A DNA stretch of 64,000 nt, taken from the NCBI GenBank assembly GCA_930367205.1, contig OV884009.1:33923841-33987840 (forward strand), read 5' to 3'. The DNA comes from Acanthosoma haemorrhoidale (lineage: Eukaryota; Arthropoda; Insecta; Hemiptera; Acanthosomatidae). The position numbers and the translations under genes are program-made. Positions 55,906 to 64,000 of this stretch are shown here, piece after piece. How positions within the stretch are numbered: the first letter of the stretch is position 1; each line of letters begins with the position of its first letter. A model generated the notes under the pieces. That model did not search any database. It saw nothing but the letters and a program-made list of their open reading frames with translations, and was not told where the DNA came from.

Positions 55906-57427
55906 GGTTTGTGAGTTGCTGAAACGAATCAAAAAACGTATTGTGTCTCGAAAATAGTGCATTTGTGGGTGTGAGTTCATCCACCTATGTAGTATTTTTT
56001 AAAAAAATCAAGAAATATAATTAAGACCGTTCGATTTTACTTAATGGGGACGGAGTATTTCTAATGTCGATATTAGTAACCGGCCGTTCCATGAACCTGG
56101 AACAAGTTTTGTAAGGTTACCCTGTTTGGATTACATCAGCTGTGAGTGATTGCAGCAAGACTTTTGGTGTAGAACTTTTACAATATTCTTCATTGCTACT
56201 GTACACCTTTCTCAAACGCTTAGTTAAATGCAAAAATTTATTTTATATACACCATATTTCATCAGGATAGGAATTATAAAATAAAAATTATAAGACGATT
56301 TCATTTATTATAAGTATATAGAGTGAAACCCAGGTAAGGTACTATAGCTTAGGGGGGATATATTAGTCATTGGTAGCAAAAAATAAACGACCGTCAATGT
56401 ATAAAAACTGTACATTAATACATAAAACATGTACAGCATAAACATGTTTCTTCGAGCGAAAACTATTTTTAGTAGACTAAATGAAATTTTCCAGACCAAA
56501 CAGAATTCCTAAAAAAGTGCAAAATCCTCGTTAGTTCTGTCCGTCCTTGTCTCCCATACGAATAATACTACTTTGTTAAAAATTTATATTTATATATATT
56601 TTGCTTAAATTATTCTGTATTATTATAGGGTCCAAATCTCCTCAATCACTATTGGTCGATATATTGATTATAGCTAAAAACCAGAAATGGGGAGGCTTTA
56701 CTTTCGAACAGGTGCCAATCGATTTCGGACCGTTTGTCAATTGGCACTTAGCCTACTATCGGTCCTGCAGTTGAAGGGACGGACAAGCTCATGTTCGATG
56801 GGTCGGCATTCAAGTGGTTGGGTCGGTTTACCAGGTACAGCTGTTACTAAATGTGGGTGGGGCTTTTGATTGCGCACTAAATATACGTAAACGAAATAAT
56901 CAGCATAGAAGCTAAAGAATTATTATCAAGATATACTTACGGGACAGTGAATTCCATATATCTATGAAATTATAGTGGTATCCCACTTTAATGATTGTGA
57001 AATTTTATTCCTCTACTACTACACTGTATCATACAGAGACCCCATGACATTTCAATCGAAAATTGTTAATTAGGAAATGTAAAGAGGTCTTTGCCTGGCT
57101 TAAGGGGCACAACGAAGGCTGCATGGCTGAACTTAGTGTTTATCATCAAAAATATTTTATTCGTTAAACCCTCTTGGCCGCTGAAAATTGCACATTTTAA
57201 ACAGATATTTATTTATTGGAGTTTGCCTTACTCATATTCAATGTGCCCCAAACCCTGGAAAATATCAGTACTTAAATATTATATAGCTTTTCAGGTAGGA
57301 CTTAAAAACAAACGGGCCTTAAATGTTTTATGGTGTTTTTTTTTCACATATGTCTCATTATTCTATTTTAACCAAAACCTGATCGGAGTATTTTGAGGTG
57401 TTTTAGAATATACTTCAAAATCATATA
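55906..57427. other. Mostly AT-rich, no gene
   Basis: A GC-richer patch at 56680-56870 (CGATTTCGGACCGTTTGTC, GGGACGGACAAGCTCATG) is unassigned. 57370-57415 (AACCAAAACCTGATCGGAGT, TTTTGAGGTGTTTTAGAAT) resembles 43935-43985. Confidence 0.4.
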
Positions 57428-57492
57428 CTCCTTTATTGTGCTATAATTACAATCTGCCTTTTATAAGGCAATAAGTAATAAGATAAATGCTC
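57428..57492 (-). mobile_element. LINE-A 3' terminal scrap, minus strand
   Basis: TATAATTACAATCTGCCTTT and GGCAATAAGTAATAAGATAA are the complement of the family's last ~65 bp. It is truncated just upstream. Confidence 0.7.
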
Positions 57493-58084
57493 AAAATATA
57501 TATAGAATATACCTTCGACGATTGAATGTGCATGGAACATGAACATGCAGCATACGAGCGTACCTGTTTGAATGTATATTCCGTTGCAAAGCTCCTTGAA
57601 GACAAACTTTCAGATTTTCAATTTCAAACCGGCTTTATCTTGAGTTTCGCTCGGTTCTCTCTCTACCCTCGACTACCTTTATCAGGAGCCGTGTGATCCA
57701 ACATGTGCTGCAGCTGCCGAGTAGACAGACATGCGGGCCAGTGTTGAGGTGGTGGTGTTTGTTTACCAGTCACTGGTTATTATTAGAGGCGGGGCCTTGG
57801 ATTGCGTAAGCCGCTCATTCGGCGGTTATACAACAGCGGCACCAGTTCCGGACCTTGTACAACGCCCTTGCCCTCACATGCTCCTGGCTGGACCTCGCCA
57901 GTGTCCGTCAGTGCACACCTCACATTCAGCGCCATTCGCCACCCAGGCGACCTACCCTACTGGTTTGTAGAGGACGTTTTACGTAAAATGAGACGCTTCT
58001 TACCTGAATGACCAATCAACTATGGTTGACTTATCCATGAATTAGTAGCCTTAACTACTAACCATTTTTTTACTATAGCCGATG
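57493..58084. other. Unassigned; GC-rich island 57640-58005
   Basis: The island includes GAGCCGTGTGATCCAACATG and GGATTGCGTAAGCC, the latter shared in part with 27254-27267. Overlapping frames at 57731-57970 and 57802-58011 have no motif. Likely a fragment of an element also present near 27.2 kb. Confidence 0.4.
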
Positions 58085-58265
58085 TAAAACCTGTATATTG
58101 ATATTTACATTCTCTGAAAAGTGGTTTTTCAAAAAAAAGTTTGAAGTCTCTCTCAAAATGTCTTTTATTATTGATATCACTTCGACGTACGAAGTGTCTC
58201 TATTCAGGTATCCTCAGGACTACAATCCTGGGAAAAAAACATAAATTTACATACATAGAATACTA
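58085..58265 (-). repeat. Penelope-like terminus, copy 2
   Basis: The minus strand reads GTCCTGAGGATACCTGAATA, with CTGAGGA (58211-58217) an exact CUGANGA box. GAGACACTTCG stands where the relative at 20.9 kb has GGCGAAACGTC, so the GAAAC box has been lost. The tail AATAATAAAAGACATTTTGA matches the relative. This is a decayed terminus. Confidence 0.5.
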
Positions 58266-60837
58266 TTACATATAGAACACTGAAATTAGTAATTATCGAA
58301 AGGATACAACACATTTGTGCATGTAAATTCATGTTTTTTATCTGAATTCCATCTGGTCAATATATTTCGAGATGTCATTGGATAAAACTTCAAAAAGATA
58401 GGATTTTTATTTTTTTTACTACTGCTATTGTAGAAATGTTTACTTCGTACCAGAATGAAAGTAGAGCCTCCTCCACCAAGCTCCAAAATTACTCTACAGT
58501 AAACTTATTCAAATTTTGCCTTTGTTTAAAAATTTGAGAAATATTTATTGATAAACATACATCTTTTTGAATTGTATTTTTTTAGACCTATTTAATCCAT
58601 TTGTTGGTGGTTTTGTGATTGTTCTGCGATATTATTTACAAAATGAACTGAATCATTTGTATTATCAGCCGAGTTTTATTTTGTTGTTTCTGATATGATT
58701 CGGTATCAAACGACATGCGCGTGGTACATTGTAATCGGTGATATTGTAATTACACTACATGTTATACATCCTGTGCATGCCCTTGCGCAGAGGATATGCC
58801 AATAAAAATAGATTGCCACCGTGGTTGATATTATATTTTACAAATATGCACTCAAGAATTTTATACACGTGATTTACAAGTTCTCCTAATTGGACAGGGA
58901 GTAATAAATACATTGTTCACGATTGTAAAAATTTTGATTGCATGATAATATATTAGCAGTCCACAGATGAATTTTGCAACACGAATAATAATTTTTCTGA
59001 GCAACTGGAATAGAAATGTTATTAAAGGAACGAAGAGAACAGCTCTGTTTTTAAGGGTACTTTACTATAGCAAAGACTCTTGATGAAATCATAACAAGGA
59101 AACTACTGTACAATGACAGGACTTGTGGATAAGGAAGCGTAATTACCGAGAATGAAAAATACGCTAGAATTAAAACAATAACTATTAACCAAAGAAAATA
59201 TTGGTATTGGTTAGTGCTTCGACAGGATAGCTCAGTGGATAGAACAAAACACTGAAGATTGTGAGGCTAACATTAAACTTGTAGTATTGCATACCATACA
59301 TATACTACTGTCAGTATAAATGAAACCATGTTGTTTTTAACTTAATTTTAACTATATAGCTATTGTTGTCAAAAGTATTGTTATCCGAACGGTCACTTAA
59401 TTAATTGAAAAAAACGAGCGAGGAAAAGTCCCATTTAATCCCAATTTGGGATAGTAAGAAAATAAGAGGAGAGGGTAACTAGCGCCGAAGAAAATAACTA
59501 CCTATGCTCGAAAAAACATCGGGATTGGAAGAAAACTTTATAAAGAATAAGGCGATAATAACTAGGTCATTCGACCATGTATCAAGGATTTTCTTCCATC
59601 AATCATGAATTAAATTGTACTCTTTGAAATCTTTTTCAAAAGTTTTCTAAATACTCAGCAAAAGGTATCTTTTCTTCACGATGAGGATTGCACCTTACCT
59701 GTTCGAAAGTAAAGCCTCTATCTCCGGCTTGGAAATATCTAATTGATTGACCAGCTGCCTCGCCATTTTTTCCCAATAATCAAATAATTTGTTTTAATTG
59801 AGTCAATTTTTTTTTAGATCACTTATGAACTGAATTGTTGTTCGTAAATTAAGCATTTTAAAGGTGAAGGAACGATATCGAGGTATATCTAAGAGAGGTT
59901 AAAAATCTCCATCTCGTTTATTTAAAATCGCTTTTTGACGAATAAAAAAATATATCAAATAGTTAAAATATTAATTAAAAAATATCAAATGAACGATCTC
60001 TCAGACAACATTACGCAATTTCTTCTGCTAGCTCTCATAACTTTATTATTGAAATATTTTTATTGCCTGTTTTAGTATGTTTCAAGTGCAAGGGGGAGTG
60101 ATAAGTCAGAATTTATAATCTAGCTTCCAAAACTTCGGAAACAGAAGGCCTAACAATTTTCAGTTTTGAAAATTTAAGATTTGTTTTCACTTACTACCCG
60201 TTAACGCGTATATAGACAGCGTTGTCCGATATAACATACTCTTATCACTCAATAAATAACCAACCCTTCAAAATTGTATTTTTGCCATGATTTTGGGGAT
60301 TCCGCATCACTTGTGTCTGCCTGCGGTGGACAACTTGATATATTTATGCACCGATATATGTCTAGTTCTATCCTACTAGTCTGTATTGTCGATTTTTTTT
60401 TTTATTAAATTTTAATAATGACAAAACTAAGCTTTTAGAATCAGTATTTAATTACTTATTAATATTTTTAAAATATACACCCTAGAAAAATTAACCACTG
60501 ACAAGTACTTAAGTAACATTAGTAAGTGTCTTATGTTATGTTCATTACATGTTCCCGGAGCACCCTTCCTTTCTATGCACGACCATAGATCTAGGTATCA
60601 TTATTTAATACATTACATACATAACTTCAGACTAAAACGGAGTAGTTAAAATTAATGATTAGCCTACCGTCTTTCCATTTAAAAAAACACTCATATACTC
60701 TTTGATTGAATTCGAAAATTATGAATAATTCAACTTATACAAATAAATGTGATATCAAAATTAATTTTTTGGTATACTGCCCCCAGAATAAATAATATAT
60801 TTTCAAATAAAGTACTTTCACACAGTTAGTTATAAAA
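58266..60837. other. AT-rich stretch with an A-box-like tRNA scrap and repeat D copy 3
   Basis: GGATAGCTCAGTGGATAGAAC at 59227-59247 is a strong pol III A-box/D-arm match, but no B box follows in range, so it is at most a decayed tRNA or SINE head. 59688-59735 is a repeat D copy (CTGTTCGAAAGTAAAGCCTC). No gene is supported. Confidence 0.45.
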
Positions 60838-61333
60838 TATTTTTATTGAAATAAAATTACAAGCTACCCTATCTGGCAATAAGTACCTAATTGTGGTCAA
60901 TAATCTCATTCATCCTGTTTTTACAGTTCATTTACTCACTCGTTCATGCGATATATACAAATACGTCCCAGCGACTTCCCGATACAGCATGAGTCACAGA
61001 CACTCAGGACATGATCGAAAAACTGCATGAATGTTTATTAAATCACGAGCTTTAATCTTCAAGAAGGATTATAGGGATGCGTGGCACTTTGTAATGACTG
61101 TGATAGGACGATTGGGCATGTTTTGCTGAAATTTCGTGACCGTAAAAGGGATGAGCTCAACGATGTAAGGTGTACTAAGATCATTATGAAGGGTTCTTTT
61201 CCTGATGAATTGAGGGCTTTTGATTGAAAGGATTAGATGTGCTTGATGTTGGATCGTTTCGCTGTGCCATATAACACTAGTGCGTCCGTCCAGATTGGAT
61301 TTAGTACGACTTTGTAAATTATTTGTCACGTCA
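60838..61333 (-). mobile_element. LINE-A fragment, minus strand
   Basis: The minus strand encodes a frameshifted ORF2 C-terminus near 61320-61080 (equivalents of SIWHSETIQH, then RTLHNDLSTPYIVELIPF and KFQQNMPNRP). It then runs through a shortened UTR and CCTGAGTGTCTGTGACTC, with TGAACGAGTGAGTAAATG and TTGTAATTTTATTTC at the end. Internal parts of the UTR are missing. Confidence 0.8.
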
Positions 61334-61987
61334 AGCTTTTACGTACAAATATAAGTGACACTTATATACTGATGGCCCAACGATAGTTAAGTTGCACGAA
61401 GTATCCAAAGCTGATTATGTTGTACGTATTTTAAAAAATCGGTAGCAACAACATGTACCGAAAAATATAAACACAGTGAAAATCAATTACTTCAAAATAT
61501 TGCTAATATCGATAAATTACCCAAACATTAAGGCTTAGGGCGTAATACATAATGAAGACATGTAATTGTAGCATCCAATGTGATTCAATTAATACTTAAT
61601 TCATAATCAAGATGATGTTAGTATTTTTTTTTTTCGGCTGGAACCATGACATATTTGCACAATATTTTTTTTTTTATATAAGTTTGGGAAATTTATTTGA
61701 TTTGACATTCTTATATATTCAAACATAGGGCAGAAAAGGCGGATAAACTCGAGGTTTCGCTGGATTGTTTTCGTAGGTACATCACAAAACTATTTTCGAC
61801 CCGCCATTTCGGAATGGGTACATATCCCTTCTCGGAGGAGTAACTCTACCCGAGGGTCGCCATCAGCCGTAGGTGTTGCCTTCATCACGTGGCGAAACAT
61901 CTCTGATGTAACTTCTGCGTCCCAGTTTATCTGGCTCTTGTTTTATATAGACCGGTATATTGCCGTCGTATTTTTTTAAATTTATAC
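61334..61987. other. Unassigned; GC-richer patch 61790-61940
   Basis: ATTTCGGAATGGGTACATAT and CTACCCGAGGGTCGCCATC are unlike the background. No gene is supported. Confidence 0.4.
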
Positions 61988-62128
61988 AATTTGGATTTGG
62001 GAGGTCTCTGGGCTGTCTGTAAATACTGTATCAATGAAAAATTGTTAATATGTTATGAATGAGAACATTGAACACAATTACTTATTCCCTAATAAGGCAT
62101 ATTTTAATTTTATCACAAGATTTGATTT
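61988..62128 (+). mobile_element. LINE-A 3' end fragment
   Basis: GATTTGGGAGGTCTCTGGGC, TGTAAATACTGTATCAATGA, TATGAATGAGAACATTGAAC and GGCATATTTTAATTTTATC correspond to the last ~140 bp of the family. Confidence 0.8.
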
Positions 62129-62700
62129 GAACTTACAGAAAAAAGAAAAAAAATCATACACGTAATATGATGCTGGTTTTTTTGTTTTTCGACATCGATT
62201 GGTAAACAATAAACTTCTAAGCTGTTGTGTTACGTCGGCGTACAAAGAATCAATCAACTAACATCACGGCGAAGTAAAAAAAAAAAATTTCAATCTAGAT
62301 CTGAATTTTGTAACTTTAAATATTATGGAGTAAGCTTACAATATACGTTTCACCGACAATTAAATAGTCAATATAATATATAATGATGAACAAATGAAAA
62401 AAAAGGGAATACTGGAAATGTGAGACAAATGCTAGGTTATTTTTGAAATCAACATTTTGGGACCAGGTGGTGTAAAAAATAATATGAACTATTTTGGCGG
62501 AAAATGGGGAGTTGTTTGATTAGTATTAATCAAAATTGATCCTTTGACATGCACTGATGCCATCTCTAGATTCGATCTATGACTATCTATCTATTAATTT
62601 GTTTTCATTTTATTTTATAAAAACAAAATTGTGATTTTTAATGTAGTTTTAGTTTAATTAAAAGAATAAAATGCAATTTCTGTGTAGTAAAAAAATAACA
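62129..62700. other. AT-rich non-coding stretch
   Basis: No feature found. Confidence 0.5.
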
Positions 62701-63796
62701 TGCAAGCCCACTGATCCACCACCAATAAAAGTTGATTGAACTTACAATGAATTTAGTCATTAGCATTTTTTCCATGGTAAGTTATTGCGGTTTACCAGGG
62801 AGCAGTCTTAAATTTCAGGGCTTTAAGCAGTTTTGTTTCGAGAATGATATTTCGTTTGCAAATTATAAATTTCGTGTCTCTTTTTTATTTACCAATTTTT
62901 TAGTCTCATTTAAGGCTGAAGGGTGGGCCTTGATACACGGAGCCACCAAACAAATATTTATGGATAACAATCCATTGTACATCCAGGGATCAGAGCCAAT
63001 AACCTTCATATGCTGGAAGAAACAGATGTGACTCCCACACGATGCTTTGATTTTACGACTGTCAACAGTTTGATCACCGAGCAGGCAAGTGACACGAAGT
63101 ACGTGGAAGGGTATCGGTACGGTCAATTAAATACGTCCCTTAGATGAAGTCCACGCGAACCACATCCGGCAGATGGGCGCACCGGCAGTTCAAAGCCTCT
63201 TTCCTCTTTCCTGGCGACGGCTGTGTGTTTATGTCTTGTTACTTAGGGGGCTTGAACTTTACCTGTGCTGGCTCTAGCATTATTGCAAGCGTTAGAGAAC
63301 CACGGACGGGTAGCAATGGAATCTAGCCCCGCTCTGGTAGCAGTGAATGGGGTAACAGCTCTGGCTAGTAGGACTAACAGAATCCACCTGTTGGCCGGAA
63401 ATAGGGAAACGTTACAATCATTTAAATACTGCATAATATATGTACTAATTAAAAAAACACCAGAAAATTACCATAATATTAAGCATATGGTATGAATGAG
63501 AACATTTATCACAATTACTTATTGCCCTATAAGGCAGATTGTAATTTTATCATTATAAAGAAGTACGAAGTCCGTTAAATAATATACAGTACAAATTCAC
63601 ATTTACTGCACGGAATGTATAATTTGTATTTTTTATTCGAAATAACGTTCTCGAAACAATACTGCTTAAAGGAAAAGAAACCCCTGAAATTTAAGGCTGG
63701 TCCCTGGTAAACCGCAATAGCTTACCAGGGAAAAAATGCTAATGACTAAATTCATTTTCTGTCAATTCTTATTGGTGGTGGATCAGTGGGTTTGCA
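62701..63796. mobile_element. Terminal-inverted-repeat element, ~1.1 kb, unclassified
   Basis: The left arm (62701-62820) and right arm (63682-63796) are inverted copies about 115-120 bp long. Both start TGCAARCCCACTGATCCACC and continue ACCAATAA, then AATGAATTTAGTCATTAGCA, and a GGTAAGYTATTGCGGTTTAC string, ending near TTAAATTTCAGGG. No target duplication is obvious. The interior has a GC-richer part (63140-63400) with competing frames and no visible transposase motif, and a LINE-A scrap near the right arm. It could be a non-autonomous DNA transposon or a foldback element. Confidence 0.7.
63484..63562 (+). mobile_element. LINE-A 3' terminal scrap nested in the TIR element
   Basis: ATATGGTATGAATGAGAACA, TTTATCACAATTACTTATTG and GGCAGATTGTAATTTTATCA are the last ~80 bp of the family, close to consensus. 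It lies inside the inverted-repeat element, so either it inserted after that element or it was captured by it. Confidence 0.8.
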
Positions 63797-64000
63797 CCTC
63801 ATTTAAATGACATAAACATGTTTTACAATTTTCACAAATTAATTAAACTAATCTGGTATAAAGCAACAATATGTCGGATATATACATATCGGCTTGTTTG
63901 AACATTCCTACATAGAGTATTTACATGTAAAGGACAGTTGGTTCAATATTTATATTGGTTCGTGATTGCCAATTGAATTCACGTAAATGCCATATTTAAT
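63797..64000. other. AT-rich window edge
   Basis: Nothing recognised. Confidence 0.5.

Noticed and set aside
59227..59247. A possible tRNA gene start (GGATAGCTCAGTGGATAGAAC)
   Set aside because: The D-arm is convincing but no T-arm, B box or acceptor pairing follows within tRNA length.
1..64000. CRISPR arrays, bacterial operons, phage or integrated virus genes
   Set aside because: No regularly spaced short repeats, no ribosome-binding-site-led gene strings and no viral structural or polymerase motifs other than LINE reverse transcriptases were seen.

Overview
The window looks like a stretch of intergenic or intronic DNA from an animal nuclear genome, most likely an arthropod and probably an insect. 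It is strongly AT-rich with many A/T homopolymers. It has no operon-like gene packing, and long ATG-started reading frames are absent except for one retrotransposon protein. The repeats are animal types: a Jockey-clade LINE, tRNA-derived SINE-like units, Penelope-like termini with hammerhead-like motifs, foldback elements and microsatellites. I find no convincing complete host protein-coding gene. The species cannot be named from what is visible.

The centrepiece is a 5'-truncated Jockey-like non-LTR retrotransposon at 50678-54095, flanked by a perfect 12-bp target-site duplication. It keeps the end of ORF1 (a Gag zinc knuckle and a proline-rich tail). It also has an intact 895-residue ORF2 (apurinic endonuclease plus reverse transcriptase) whose ATG overlaps the ORF1 stop as ATGA. 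At least sixteen further 3'-anchored fragments of the same family or a sister subfamily lie on both strands from 7.2 to 63.5 kb. Each holds some part of the ORF2 C-terminus, a GC-rich 3'UTR, GTATGAATGA-type tandem units or the terminal ATTGTAATTTTATC...AATAAA block. This one family explains most of the GC-rich islands and most of the short pseudo-ORFs.

Other layers: an inverted-repeat element at the left edge (83-740); a possible small exon pair at 5.2-5.5 kb; a degraded reverse transcriptase at 8 kb; a cysteine-rich open frame at 17.9-18.2 kb; an inverted-repeat element at 21.3-22.3 kb; a minisatellite of about 2.9 copies of 212-222 bp at 23.8-24.4 kb; duplicated blocks at 28.5-30.4 kb; a pair of terminal-repeat-like units with hammerhead-like hairpins at 32.0-32.5 kb, followed by an RNase H-type LINE remnant; a 188-bp duplication split by a LINE insertion at 34.8-35.4 kb; a decayed multi-copy protein gene at 39.6-41.1 kb; a tRNA-like fold at 46.2 kb; and a 1.1-kb terminal-inverted-repeat element at 62.7-63.8 kb.

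The genes do not form a pathway. What ties the window together is retrotransposition: an autonomous LINE, its dead fragments, SINE-like passengers, and several families ending in the CCTGAxGAT...GAAACG motif seen at Penelope-like and ribozyme-bearing termini. Those termini, the candidate exons and the unassigned foldback elements are the places where something undescribed could sit.
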